DNA of 64,000 bases, taken from Gammaproteobacteria bacterium (GTDB lineage Bacteria > Pseudomonadota > Gammaproteobacteria > Pseudomonadales > Azotimanducaceae_A). Below the pieces are notes generated by a model. That model had not been told where the DNA came from, did not search any database, and saw only the letters and a program-made list of their open reading frames with translations. The position numbers and the translations under genes are program-made. Location of the stretch: contig DUAT01000163.1 of NCBI GenBank assembly GCA_012960755.1, forward strand, positions 5,297 through 69,296. The letters run 5' to 3'. Positions 34,982 to 45,004 of this stretch are shown here, piece by piece. Positions within the stretch are counted from its first letter, which is position 1, and the number at the start of each line of letters is the position of its first letter.

Positions 34982-36655
34982 GTGGTAGAGGCAGTTGATG
35001 AACGCAGCGATTGCCAGTCCCAAGGCGTCGCCTTAAATCTGGCGCTTGGTGTGGACCGCGAAGAAATCCTCGCGGCTCTGCAGGACTTGCTCGATCAGCT
35101 TACCCGGCATCCCAGGATTCTCACTGAGGTCTGGCGGTATTTCATGACTGAAGCGGCGTCTATCACGCTAGGGTTCAGCACGCTTGACCCTTCTGCTGAT
35201 AAACGGTTTTCAGATCCAGCCTGGCATGAGAATCCATTTTACAAGCGTCTGGGGCAGTATCACCTGGCAATGGGCAATGCCCTCGATAAGTGGTTGGACG
35301 GCAGTGAACTGGAAGAGATGAATGAAAAGCGAGCGCGCTTTCTGCTGGGAATCCTGAAGGACCTGCTAGCTCCCGTTAATAACCTGTATAGCAATCCAAC
35401 GGCACTCAAATCCCTGTTCGAGAGCCAGGGAGAGAGTCTGGTCAATGGTTTGAGAAATTACCTGGATGATGTCCGTCACAATTATGGCTATCCGGCCGTG
35501 GCCGATAGAAATAGCTTCGTGATCGGCAAGGACGTTGCCGCGAGTGAAGGTTCGGTAATTTTCCGAAACGAACTGCTTGAACTGATTCAATATGAGCCCA
35601 CTACCGAGAAGGTTCATGAGCGCCCCTTCCTTTATGTCTTCAGTCAGGTCAATCGATTCTATCTGGGTGATCTCACACCGGACCGTAGTTTATTCCAGGA
35701 GATGTTGGCGGAAGGCATACAGGTATTTGCCGTCAGCTGGCGAAACCCTACCACTGAACAGCGGGACTGGTCACTGCAAACCTATGCCGAGGGTGTTATC
35801 CAGGCGATTGAGGTGCTTCAGGAAATATCCGGCCATGAGAAGATAAATCTCATGGGCCTCTGCGCGGGAGGTATTACCACGGCTACGGCTGCTGGTTTAT
35901 TGAATGCCAGGGGTAACGACTACATCAATTGCCATTCATTGTTCGTCAACATTCTTGACAATCACACCGAGGACAGTGATTTTGGCTTGTTCGTTTCAGA
36001 ACGCTCGATCGAAATGCAAAAAGCGAAAGTACAGGCGGCGGGTATATTCAGTGAAAAGGATGTGTTCGAAATGTTCGCCTGGCTAACCCCGGAAGAGAGT
36101 GTGATGGCCTTCTACCGGGACAACTATTTACTCGGCAAGAATCCGCCCATACACCCCCTGCTGTTCTGGTCAATGGATTACACCAGGGTATCTGCGGGTC
36201 TGCAATGTGACTACCTGGACCTTGCCTGGGGGAACAAACTGGCCAAAAGAGAGATGATGATCGCTGGTCACCGGATTGATTTATCGAAGATTATCCACGA
36301 TGTATACATTATGGCCGGCAGTACCGATCACATTACCCCCTGGCGTGGCTGTTATCGAACAACCTCATTGTTTGGCGGCAACGTGAAATTCATATTAACC
36401 AACCAGAACCACACCCAGACAATTAGTAATCGCCCGAACAATAAACATATGAAGTACTGGATCGCCGATGAACTGCCGGAAGATGTTGAAGATTGGGTTA
36501 CCCTCGCCAAAGAAGTGCCATCGTCATGGCGCCTGCATTGGATAGATTGGCTCAAGACCCGTTCCGGTAACGAGGTCGACGCCATGAAGGAACCCGGGTC
36601 CGAAAACCACCCGGCCTTGAGTGTCGCACCGGGAAGATATGTCCTTGAAAGCTAA
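34982..36655 (+). CDS. phaC: Polyhydroxyalkanoate synthase
   Basis: PHA synthase polymerises 3-hydroxyacyl-CoA into storage polyester. The active-site lipase-like box is GLCAGG (Cys294 with this start), the catalytic Asp lies in AGSTDHITPW and the His in TNQNHTQTIS. The N-terminal half contains the PhaC N-domain with WRYFMTEAA and DPAWHENPFYKRL. I start at GTG 34982, five bases after AAGGAG; GTG 34976 overlaps that element. No phaA, phaB or phasin gene is visible next to it. Confidence 0.93.
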   Translation: MVEAVDERSDCQSQGVALNLALGVDREEILAALQDLLDQLTRHPRILTEVWRYFMTEAASITLGFSTLDPSADKRFSDPAWHENPFYKRLGQYHLAMGNALDKWLDGSELEEMNEKRARFLLGILKDLLAPVNNLYSNPTALKSLFESQGESLVNGLRNYLDDVRHNYGYPAVADRNSFVIGKDVAASEGSVIFRNELLELIQYEPTTEKVHERPFLYVFSQVNRFYLGDLTPDRSLFQEMLAEGIQVFAVSWRNPTTEQRDWSLQTYAEGVIQAIEVLQEISGHEKINLMGLCAGGITTATAAGLLNARGNDYINCHSLFVNILDNHTEDSDFGLFVSERSIEMQKAKVQAAGIFSEKDVFEMFAWLTPEESVMAFYRDNYLLGKNPPIHPLLFWSMDYTRVSAGLQCDYLDLAWGNKLAKREMMIAGHRIDLSKIIHDVYIMAGSTDHITPWRGCYRTTSLFGGNVKFILTNQNHTQTISNRPNNKHMKYWIADELPEDVEDWVTLAKEVPSSWRLHWIDWLKTRSGNEVDAMKEPGSENHPALSVAPGRYVLES

Positions 36656-36681
36656 ACACTTTGTATGATTCATCGTAGATC

Positions 36682-36711
36682 CCAGTGTTGGTCATGGCTG
36701 ACCAACACTGG
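36682..36711 (+). terminator. 12-bp hairpin after phaC
   Basis: CCAGTGTTGGTC (36682-36693) pairs perfectly with GACCAACACTGG (36700-36711) around a six-base loop, 26 bases after the phaC stop. It is followed by CTATT rather than a full T-tract, so it may be a terminator or a partial processing hairpin before the GYD gene. Confidence 0.5.
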
Positions 36712-36735
36712 CTATTAACAATAAGGGGTACCAGT

Positions 36736-37041
36736 ATGGCCACGTATATCATGTTAAGCACATTGACCGATGATGGGCGAAAGACCCTGAAGGAGAGACC
36801 AGAGCGACTCAAAGAAGTTAATAAAGAGGTCGAATCGATGGGAGCGAGAGTCACAGCGCAGTTTGCAGTGATGGGTGGCTATGATTTCGTTAATATCATT
36901 GAGGCACCCACCAACGAAGTCATGGCCAGGCTTGCCGTCGAGCTTGGCTCCCGCGGCACGATCCAAATTACGACTCTGCCTGCCATCGGGGTCGATGATT
37001 TTGTCGATATGCTCGCGGGTAACGCACCCGGCGGAGAATAA
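36736..37041 (+). CDS. GYD domain protein
   Basis: The 101-residue protein is a ferredoxin-fold GYD protein: it starts MATYIMLSTLTDDGRKTL and contains MGGYDFVNIIEAP, the block that names the family, and GSRGTIQITTLPAI. Function of the family is unknown. The ATG at 36736 follows AAGGGG; an earlier in-frame start at 36685 lies inside the upstream hairpin. The next gene begins 3 bases after its stop and carries a related small N-terminal domain. Confidence 0.88.
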   Translation: MATYIMLSTLTDDGRKTLKERPERLKEVNKEVESMGARVTAQFAVMGGYDFVNIIEAPTNEVMARLAVELGSRGTIQITTLPAIGVDDFVDMLAGNAPGGE

Positions 37042-37044
37042 AAC

Positions 37045-38067
37045 ATGCCGGTCTATGTGCTGCTGTCCCGCCTTAGCGGCAAAAGCATGCGTCAGGTGCT
37101 GGATCAGCCTGAGACATTGTATGGCATCAGGCAAACACTGGAAGAGTTTGAAGCCAACATCCTCGGAGACTACCACCTGCTGGGTAAGTTTGATCACTGT
37201 ACGATCTTTGAGGTCTCCGATAATTTCAGAGCCCAGCAAGCTGTTCTGCACCAGGTCTTAACGAATTCTCCAGATACGGTGTTGCTGCCGGGCTTCGATC
37301 TGTCCCTGTTCCAACGAATGATCAGCATGGAGATCCGAACCGAGGGTCCCCACAAATGGCAGATAAAATGGTGGGCCAAGTCTGCTCGTCTTTGCTTCCG
37401 CTGGTATCAATATTCACGATGGATGTGGCGCTATTGCAAGCCGTTTACCGCAACGGGTAAAGAAAACTTCGAGGGGATAAACGGCCCTTGTATCGTGGTG
37501 GGTAACCATACCAGCCACTTCGATGCACTGGCGTTGTTCCATGGTTTACCGCAACGCATAAAGTGGAATATCTACTTTGGCGCTGCCGCTGATCGTTGGT
37601 TCTTAAAAGGGGGTGGCGGTCGCAAAGAGATCGTCTTGCAACCCTGGTACAACTCGTTGATTGGCGGTAGCTTTCCCATTCGACGAGGTGGCGGCTCAGC
37701 AACCCTGGATTACTCCAAATGGCTTCTGGATCATGGTTCAAACCTGGCGATATTCCCTGAGGGTACTCGCTCCACATCGCGGAAAATGAGCCGATTCAAA
37801 CACGGTGTCGCACTGTTGGCGATTGAGAAAAAAGTGCCGATAGTGCCGTGTTACCTCACCGGGCTCAATAAACTCAGACCGAAAGGGTCCCGGGAGATTT
37901 CCCCCGGCCCCGCAGCTGCCAACTATCAGCCCCCGATCTATTTACCGGATGGCATCACAGTTCCAGAAGCTACCCGAATGATATTTGATGGTTTGAATAC
38001 GCCTCACCAACTCGTGTCGGAATATGGACCCGAAGCGGCTCGCTGGAACTGGAAAGCCGGTGCATGA
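37045..38067 (+). CDS. GYD-like domain fused to PlsC-type acyltransferase
   Basis: In this 340-residue protein residues about 1-85 (MPVYVLLSRLSGKSMRQVL ... LGKFDHCTIFEVSDN) look like a GYD-type ferredoxin fold, and residues about 110-340 are a PlsC/LPLAT acyltransferase with VGNHTSHFDALAL (NHxxxxD catalytic motif), FPIRRGGGS and AIFPEGTRSTS. The acyltransferase would move an acyl group from acyl-CoA or acyl-ACP to a lysolipid or related alcohol at the membrane. The fusion of the two domains next to a free GYD protein is unusual and suggests that they interact. Confidence 0.82.
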   Translation: MPVYVLLSRLSGKSMRQVLDQPETLYGIRQTLEEFEANILGDYHLLGKFDHCTIFEVSDNFRAQQAVLHQVLTNSPDTVLLPGFDLSLFQRMISMEIRTEGPHKWQIKWWAKSARLCFRWYQYSRWMWRYCKPFTATGKENFEGINGPCIVVGNHTSHFDALALFHGLPQRIKWNIYFGAAADRWFLKGGGGRKEIVLQPWYNSLIGGSFPIRRGGGSATLDYSKWLLDHGSNLAIFPEGTRSTSRKMSRFKHGVALLAIEKKVPIVPCYLTGLNKLRPKGSREISPGPAAANYQPPIYLPDGITVPEATRMIFDGLNTPHQLVSEYGPEAARWNWKAGA

Positions 38068-38105
38068 TCTAGTGGCCTAGCAAGCAGGGGTCGTGCGTCA
38101 TTCGA

Positions 38106-41100
38106 ATGGATGCTATGCAAACGATTTCAACGCGCAGCTATAAAAACATCAGGGAGACGATCCGGCGTTACCATCGTCGCGATGAATCTCTGGTTATCAA
38201 TGAACTGATGCCGCAAGCGGAGCTCCCGCCGGGTTGCTATGAGAGAACCCGGCGGCGAGCCCATGACCTGGTCACTTCGATTCGAGCCAGTCAGAAAGGA
38301 AAAGGGGGTGTCGATGCCCTGCTAAAAGAGTTCTCTTTGTCCACAGCCGAGGGAGTGGTTCTGATGTGCCTGGCCGAGGCATTGTTACGGGTGCCGGACC
38401 CACTGACCGCAGACCGATTGATCAGGGACAAGTTGAGCGGCGCAGATTGGTCGTCTCACCTGGGCCAAAGTGATTCATTGTTCGTCAACGCCTCAGCCTG
38501 GGGACTGCTGCTCACTGGCAAGATAGTCAACTTTGGTGACGAGGTTGAAACAAATGTCCAATTTAGCCTGTTGAAGCAAACGACAGCACGGCTGGGTGAA
38601 CCGGTGATTCGGGCATCTGTTCGTTATGCCATGCAGATCATGGGCACCCAGTTCGTCATGGGTAAGACCATCGGGGCTGCTATCGAACGGGCTCAGGAGC
38701 TGGAACAGCAGGGCTATCGGTACTCCTACGATATGCTGGGTGAAGGTGCGCGCTCGATGACGGACGCTGATCGATATTTTCATTCCTATCTGGACGCTAT
38801 TGAAAACATAGGCCGGTCAGCCCCGGGCTCTGGTCCGATTGAAAACTCCGGGCTATCGGTGAAACTATCGGCGATCCATCCACGTTACACAATCTCACAG
38901 CACCAGCGGGTGATGGATGAGCTGGTACCCAGGTTAAAAACCCTTGTACTGGCGGCTAAACAGCAGGATATTGGCATTACCGTCGATGCAGAAGAAGCTG
39001 ATCGCCTGGATCTTTCACTGGACGTGATTGAGGCCGTCTTCTCCGACAGCGATCTCGATGGCTGGGAGGGATTTGGGATCGCGATACAGGGCTACCTGAA
39101 ATGTGCGCCCCATGTTATTGAGTGGTGCAGGCAGATTGGAGAAAATGTCGGGCGAAAAATGATGGTGCGTCTGGTTAAGGGCGCGTACTGGGATTCTGAA
39201 ATCAAGTGGAGTCAAACCGATGGACTCGATGATTACCCGGTATTTACTCGCAAATCATCGACAGATCTTTGTTACCAGGCTTGCGTAAAGCTGCTCTTAC
39301 AAAGCCGTGACACTATCTATCCTCAGTTTGCCACCCACAATGCTTACACCGTTGCCATGATCCTTGAGTTGGATCACCTGAGTTCAGGGACCAACGGAAC
39401 GGGATATGAGTTTCAACGCTTACACGGCATGGGAGAAAGCCTGTACGACAAGATCATGCCCGCCAAGAATGTGAACTGTCGAATCTATGCACCGGTGGGT
39501 GAACACGCAGACCTGCTCGCTTACCTGGTTCGTCGACTATTGGAAAATGGCGCGAACTCTTCTTTTGTTAACAATATTCTCGACGATTCTGTTCCCATCG
39601 AACAACTGCTGGAGAACCCCCATGACATTGTTTCAAGCCTGGCCCACAAGCATAACCCGCGGATTCCGTTGCCCCGTGATCTTTACGATACTGATGATTT
39701 GTCTCGACGGCTCAATTCCCGCGGCCTGGATCTGAGCGATTCCGGTGCGACCAGGACTCTGTTGGGCGCCATTGACAGCTGGTGGGACAGGTCCCGGCCA
39801 ACATTACCAGCCCCCGAAGCTGCGGGTAGTAAAACTGGACAGGTGCCCGTATACAACCCAGCCCGCAGTGATGAAGTTGTCGGTTATGTTGAATACGATA
39901 CCCCGGATTCGATGGATAGAAAATTGGCACTGGTATCCAATGCGCTGGTTTCCTGGTCTGAAAAGCCCGTTGAGTCGCGGGCGCGGTTGCTCAAGAATTT
40001 AGCAGATGCACTCGAAGCAGATCGGGCGACACTGATTGGTCTATGCGTCAAGGAAGCTGGCAAGACCATTGCGGACAGTATTTCAGAAGTGCGCGAAGCA
40101 GTGGACTTCTGCCGGTACTACGCAGATGAGGCCGAGAAGCTTGGCCCGGTGATCCCGCGCGGAGTATGGCTCTGTATCAGCCCATGGAATTTTCCTCTGG
40201 CGATCTTCCTTGGTCAGGTGACATCCGCCCTGGTCACCGGCAATGCCGTTATTGCCAAACCAGCAGAGCAAACCAGCCTGATTGCATTACATGTGATCGG
40301 GTTGATGGTTCAATGCGGTTTTCCTCAAGATGTTATTCAACTTGTTATTTCGCCCGGTAAACCTGCGGGGGAAAAACTGGTCCCGGACAGTCGCATTAAG
40401 GGGGTTCTGTTTACTGGATCAACCCGGATTGGGCACTGGCTGAATCGAGCCCTGGCAGCGAGAGACGAGGTGGATATTCCCCTGGTCGCCGAAACAGGCG
40501 GTCAGAATGCCATGATTGTTGATTCTACGGCACTGCCAGAGCAGGTCATCGATGATGTTGTGATATCAGGCTTCATGAGTGCCGGGCAACGATGTTCGGC
40601 CCTGCGTGTGCTGTTTTTGCAAGCGGATATTGCAGATAAAATAATCAACATGCTGGTGGGTGCCATGACAGAGTTAAGCATGGGTGATCCCGGTGTACTC
40701 AGTACTGATATTGGCCCGGTGATTGATACCAATGCATTCAACAGGTTGCTGAATCATCGCAGATACCTTGCTGACTGTACGGATCGAGCAACCCTGTTGT
40801 GTGAATGTGTGTTACCGGAAAACCCCGGTGCCGGGCATTTCTTCGCGCCCTGTCTGTATGAAATTAGCGATCTTTCAATATTGAAAGAAGAGGTGTTTGG
40901 CCCCGTTGTCCATATCATCAGGTATGCCGCGGACGAGCTGGATAGTGTAATCGATCAGGTGAACGGCATTGGTTATGGTCTGACCCTGGGGGTACACAGT
41001 CGAATCCAGACTACGACTTCGAAAATTGCCCGTCGCGCCAGGGTTGGCAATGTCTACGTCAATCGAAACATGATTGGCGCAGTCGTAGGGGTGCAGCCGT

Positions 41101-41945
41101 TTGGTGGTCAGGGCTTGTCCGGCACAGGACCGAAGGCAGGTGGGCCCCATTACCTGCCGCGACTGGTGAACCCGCTGATTAACGATCAGCCCATGGCAGA
41201 CAGACAAGCCAGGGTCGGTGCAGGGGATGTCGGAAGCATCCCCGGAAACACTGCCGGTAGCCAGACCGCGCAAGCATACCGGTCGCTGGTTAGAACCAGC
41301 ATTGCACAGAGAACCTGGTTCAACACTGCCTTCAGCGAGAGGGTAGCCACGCTGCGGGAAATTGCCTCAGACCTGCCGGACGATATTGATCTACTGCCGA
41401 AAAGCATCGACGAACTATTTTCCCGGGCGGATAAATACCTGAAGCAACCCCTGGCGCTTTCAGGGCCAACAGGCGAGAGTAATCAGTTACTGCTGGAAGG
41501 TCGCGGTTTGATTGCCGTGCTGGTTGACAGTGACACCAGCCGGGGAACACTAATTCATCAGGTTCTCGCGCTCTTGTTAGCTGGTAATGGCGCCGTACTT
41601 ATATTGCAGAATGGGTTGAAGCTGGATTCGATTGTCGGTTTGTTCAGCAAGAAGGTGTTGGCCGATGAGCTGGTTACGGTGGCAACCATGGAGTCGCTAA
41701 CGAGCATCCTGAATGATCCTGATTTGAATGGTGTGATTGTCGGTTCATTTTCCCATATGATTAAGCCGGTGCAGAAAGTTCTTGCAGATCGGCAGGGTGC
41801 CATCATTCCACTTTTGTTATGGCAGGATGGCGATGCTGATAGCGAGTCAATGTTGTTGCGATTGTGCGTCGAAAAGACCGTCACAGTCGATACAACGGCG
41901 GCGGGTGGGAATGCCTCGTTAATGACAGCGGCTGAGGACCCTTAG
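38106..41945 (+). CDS. putA: Bifunctional proline dehydrogenase / P5C dehydrogenase
   Basis: PutA oxidises proline to glutamate in two steps at the membrane. The 1279-residue protein contains the PRODH barrel (about 120-500, with RLVKGAYWDSEIKWSQ, FATHNAYTVAMI and EFQRLHGMGE), the aldehyde dehydrogenase module (about 560-1030, with AETGGQNAMIVDS, MSAGQRCSALRVL and EEVFGPVVHIIRY), and a C-terminal ALDH-like domain as in long PutAs. It has no N-terminal ribbon-helix-helix DNA-binding domain, so it should not repress its own gene as E. coli PutA does. Confidence 0.96.
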   Translation: MDAMQTISTRSYKNIRETIRRYHRRDESLVINELMPQAELPPGCYERTRRRAHDLVTSIRASQKGKGGVDALLKEFSLSTAEGVVLMCLAEALLRVPDPLTADRLIRDKLSGADWSSHLGQSDSLFVNASAWGLLLTGKIVNFGDEVETNVQFSLLKQTTARLGEPVIRASVRYAMQIMGTQFVMGKTIGAAIERAQELEQQGYRYSYDMLGEGARSMTDADRYFHSYLDAIENIGRSAPGSGPIENSGLSVKLSAIHPRYTISQHQRVMDELVPRLKTLVLAAKQQDIGITVDAEEADRLDLSLDVIEAVFSDSDLDGWEGFGIAIQGYLKCAPHVIEWCRQIGENVGRKMMVRLVKGAYWDSEIKWSQTDGLDDYPVFTRKSSTDLCYQACVKLLLQSRDTIYPQFATHNAYTVAMILELDHLSSGTNGTGYEFQRLHGMGESLYDKIMPAKNVNCRIYAPVGEHADLLAYLVRRLLENGANSSFVNNILDDSVPIEQLLENPHDIVSSLAHKHNPRIPLPRDLYDTDDLSRRLNSRGLDLSDSGATRTLLGAIDSWWDRSRPTLPAPEAAGSKTGQVPVYNPARSDEVVGYVEYDTPDSMDRKLALVSNALVSWSEKPVESRARLLKNLADALEADRATLIGLCVKEAGKTIADSISEVREAVDFCRYYADEAEKLGPVIPRGVWLCISPWNFPLAIFLGQVTSALVTGNAVIAKPAEQTSLIALHVIGLMVQCGFPQDVIQLVISPGKPAGEKLVPDSRIKGVLFTGSTRIGHWLNRALAARDEVDIPLVAETGGQNAMIVDSTALPEQVIDDVVISGFMSAGQRCSALRVLFLQADIADKIINMLVGAMTELSMGDPGVLSTDIGPVIDTNAFNRLLNHRRYLADCTDRATLLCECVLPENPGAGHFFAPCLYEISDLSILKEEVFGPVVHIIRYAADELDSVIDQVNGIGYGLTLGVHSRIQTTTSKIARRARVGNVYVNRNMIGAVVGVQPFGGQGLSGTGPKAGGPHYLPRLVNPLINDQPMADRQARVGAGDVGSIPGNTAGSQTAQAYRSLVRTSIAQRTWFNTAFSERVATLREIASDLPDDIDLLPKSIDELFSRADKYLKQPLALSGPTGESNQLLLEGRGLIAVLVDSDTSRGTLIHQVLALLLAGNGAVLILQNGLKLDSIVGLFSKKVLADELVTVATMESLTSILNDPDLNGVIVGSFSHMIKPVQKVLADRQGAIIPLLLWQDGDADSESMLLRLCVEKTVTVDTTAAGGNASLMTAAEDP

Positions 41946-42041
41946 CCGGGAGAATTCAAAAAAGCCAGGTCTTGCGGTAGATTAAATCGACAGTGACACC
42001 ATGGATTTGTTAGTTTGGTTGCAGACTTTGTGGAGTTAAGT

Positions 42042-43982
42042 ATGTCGCGACTGGTTAGTATGTTATTGGTTCCGTTCTTTGTTCTTGTTTTGACGATAGC
42101 GGGCTGTTCAAAAAAACCCATTGGGGAGATCCCATCTGGTACCGTGACAGACTGGCCTGCCTATGGGGCGACACCAGGGGGAACTCACTTTTCCCGGGCT
42201 GACCAGATTACGCCGCAGAACGTCGCTCATCTCGAAATCGCCTGGGAGCACAGGTCTGGGGACATTCGTCAGGCAGAAATTTCGGAAGAAAGATTCATTA
42301 CCCAGAGTTCTCTGCAAGTCACGCCTATTGTGGTAGACGATCGAATGTACTACTGCTCGCCCTTCAATAAGGTATTTGGTCTTAATGCTGAAACCGGTGA
42401 AGAACTCTGGGCTTTTGATCCCGAAGTAGATCGTTACGCAGATATTCTGCCGAACTGTCGCGGTGTCAGTAGTTGGAAATCAGGTGAGAAAGGCTTCTGT
42501 GAACATCGAATCCTGGTCGGCACCCTCGATGCCAGACTGATTGCATTGGATGCAGAAACCGGCAAGCGATGCACGGGCTTTGGTGAGGGTGGTGAAGTTG
42601 ATGTGAGCCATGGATTGTCCGAGCACGCGCCGAGGGAGTACTCGATTACCTCACCACCGGCGATCCTGGGAGACAGGGTGATCACAGGTGCGATGGTACT
42701 GGACAATACCAGGGTAGGGGTGCCAAGTGGCGTTGTCAGATCCTACGATATCAGAACAGGAGAGTTTCTCTGGGCGTGGAATCCGGTAAAGCCAGGCGGC
42801 GAAGAACGTAACGCCGATGAAACCTACTTAAGCGGCACTACCAATGTCTGGTCGATCATCAGCGTAGACGCTGAAAGAGATATGGTCTATGTACCGACAG
42901 GCAACACCTCACCAGACTACTATGGCGGACACCGGGGTGACCTCGATTACTACTCGAGCTCGGTCGTCGCACTTCACGGCGATACCGGGGAAGTCGCGTG
43001 GCACTACCAGATGGTGCATCACGATGTCTGGGACTATGACACACCGGCACAGCCAACACTGGTAGACATGGACGTTAATGGCAAAACGGTTCCGGCAATT
43101 GTACAGGTTACCAAGATGGGTATGACCTTTGCCTTGCATCGTGATACCGGACAACCGCTCTGGCCGGTTGAAGAAAGGGCAGTGCCACAAACGGGGGTAG
43201 CCGATGAACCACTTGCGCCGACGCAGCCATTTCCGACGCATATACCGCATCTTATTAACCCGCCGCTAACCAAAGAAGATGCCTGGGGCATGGTCATCTG
43301 GGATAAAAATAAGTGCGCCGACAAAATCAGCGAGTGGCAAAATGAAGGCTGGTACACACCGCCATCCCTGAGAGGTTCCGTCAATTATCCGAGTAATGGC
43401 GGGGGTAATAATTGGGGCTCACCAGCCATAAACCCGACTTCACGGATTATGGTGGTGTACACCAATCGGGTTCCCGGGCAGACGCGTCTGATACCCCGTG
43501 AAGAATGCGGTCAGTTTGGGCAGTTGCAGCAGGGAACGCCTTATTGTGTTGAGACCGGATTCCTGATGTCGCCGCTGGGTGTACCTTGTACTGAGCCTCC
43601 CTGGGGAACACTTGATGCAATTGATCTGCAGGCGGGCAAATTACTCTGGAGTGTGCCCATGGGTACCACGCGTCATATGGCGCCTTTTCCTTTTTGGTGG
43701 ATAAATGGCCTGCCAGGGTTTGCTGCCCCCATGATGACAGCAACAGGTCTGGTATTCTCCGGAATATCCAATGACCACGCGTTCAGGGCTTTTGACCTGA
43801 AGTCGGGTGAGGGATTGTGGAAAGCTGAGCTACCGACTGCGGCGAACGCACAACCACTGTCATATCAGGTGAGTGCATCGGGCAGGCAGTTTGTCGTTGT
43901 TGCAGCGGGTGGGCACTGGTCCGGAGGTAGTCCGCCAGGAGACCACATAATTGCTTTTGCCTTGCCGGAAAAACCGAACTAG
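42042..43982 (+). CDS. PQQ-dependent dehydrogenase, lipoprotein form
   Basis: The 646-residue protein begins with a lipoprotein signal (LVLTIAGCSKK, Cys at about 23) and continues as an eight-bladed PQQ beta-propeller with repeated tryptophan-docking motifs (GEELWAFDPE, GEFLWAWNPV, GEVAWHYQMV, GKLLWSVPMG, GEGLWKAELP). It resembles the glucose/quinate dehydrogenase branch, but without the N-terminal membrane domain of Gcd, so electrons must go to another carrier. The ATG at 42042 has GGAG 8 bases upstream; a TTG at 42015 is less likely. Substrate unknown; the cofactor must come from genes outside the window. Confidence 0.9.
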   Translation: MSRLVSMLLVPFFVLVLTIAGCSKKPIGEIPSGTVTDWPAYGATPGGTHFSRADQITPQNVAHLEIAWEHRSGDIRQAEISEERFITQSSLQVTPIVVDDRMYYCSPFNKVFGLNAETGEELWAFDPEVDRYADILPNCRGVSSWKSGEKGFCEHRILVGTLDARLIALDAETGKRCTGFGEGGEVDVSHGLSEHAPREYSITSPPAILGDRVITGAMVLDNTRVGVPSGVVRSYDIRTGEFLWAWNPVKPGGEERNADETYLSGTTNVWSIISVDAERDMVYVPTGNTSPDYYGGHRGDLDYYSSSVVALHGDTGEVAWHYQMVHHDVWDYDTPAQPTLVDMDVNGKTVPAIVQVTKMGMTFALHRDTGQPLWPVEERAVPQTGVADEPLAPTQPFPTHIPHLINPPLTKEDAWGMVIWDKNKCADKISEWQNEGWYTPPSLRGSVNYPSNGGGNNWGSPAINPTSRIMVVYTNRVPGQTRLIPREECGQFGQLQQGTPYCVETGFLMSPLGVPCTEPPWGTLDAIDLQAGKLLWSVPMGTTRHMAPFPFWWINGLPGFAAPMMTATGLVFSGISNDHAFRAFDLKSGEGLWKAELPTAANAQPLSYQVSASGRQFVVVAAGGHWSGGSPPGDHIIAFALPEKPN

Positions 43983-44015
43983 GACTAATCAGCCAACCAA
44001 TCATCGAGGTCTCAT

Positions 44016-44969
44016 ATGTCTAACGTCAATACCGTACTGGGTCCAATAGAAACAGACGAGTTAGGATTCACCCTGATGCACGAGCATGTCATGGTCAGTG
44101 CCAGTGGCCTGTATGAGAGCTATCCGGATTTGCTCGGCCAGGAGCGGGAAGAAAGAGCGATTCAAACCCTCAAGAATGCGAAGGCTGAAGGCATCGACAC
44201 CATTGTAGATGCCACGACATTTGACCTGGGTCGTAATACCGAGTTGCTGGTTAAAGCGTCCCGGGAATCAGGCGTCAATATCATTAACGTGACCGGCTGG
44301 TGGCTGGACGTACCCCGATTTATTCATGGTGTCTCAGCTAACCAGATGGCGCGGGAATTTATCAAGGATGTTGAGGAGGGGTTTCGTGGTACTGATATTA
44401 AAGCAGGACTATTAAAATGCGCGGCAGACTTTGAAGGGGTCACCGAACAACTTGAAGTCATGGCCAGAGGTGTTGCCCGTGCACATAATGCAACCGGCTT
44501 GCCTATCATGGTTCACTCGTACCCGACAGGCCATGTTGCGCGTCAACAGATAAAAATATTCAAGGAGGAAGGTGTTGACCTGACTCGGGTAAAGATCGAT
44601 CACTCCAATGACACCACAGATATCGAATACCTGAAGTGGATACTGGATCAGGGCTGCTATCTTGGCCTGGACCGGTATCCGGGCCGCTACGTCAGTCCTC
44701 ATATGCGAACAGTGACACTAAAAAACCTGATTGATGCCGGGTTCGCTGATCGACTCTGCCCGTCCCATGATTGTATTTGCCTCGCGGTTCTGAAGGAGAA
44801 CCCGGACGGCACCATGCCCATGGAGCATGAGTTCGCCCGCCACAATGAAGATCAGTACCTGTACATTAAGCGCCAGGTCATCCCGGAACTGTTGGAAATG
44901 GGTATTGACGAAGCGACCGTCAGATCTCTTTTTGTGGATAATCCCCGGCGATTTTTTTCCGGAGAATGA
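44016..44969 (+). CDS. Phosphotriesterase-like amidohydrolase/lactonase
   Basis: The 317-residue TIM-barrel protein has the binuclear-metal ligands of the PTE family: MHEHVM (residues 21-26), a lysine in AGLLKCAADFEG, VHSYPTGH, KIDHSND and SHDCICLAV. Such enzymes are hydrolases of lactones, esters or phosphotriesters. It lies 33 bases after the PQQ dehydrogenase on the same strand, which makes sense if the dehydrogenase forms a lactone that this enzyme opens, but that is an inference. Confidence 0.85.
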   Translation: MSNVNTVLGPIETDELGFTLMHEHVMVSASGLYESYPDLLGQEREERAIQTLKNAKAEGIDTIVDATTFDLGRNTELLVKASRESGVNIINVTGWWLDVPRFIHGVSANQMAREFIKDVEEGFRGTDIKAGLLKCAADFEGVTEQLEVMARGVARAHNATGLPIMVHSYPTGHVARQQIKIFKEEGVDLTRVKIDHSNDTTDIEYLKWILDQGCYLGLDRYPGRYVSPHMRTVTLKNLIDAGFADRLCPSHDCICLAVLKENPDGTMPMEHEFARHNEDQYLYIKRQVIPELLEMGIDEATVRSLFVDNPRRFFSGE

Positions 44970-45004
44970 GCATCAGAAATTGTCAGTGACCGTGCACAGG
45001 ATCA

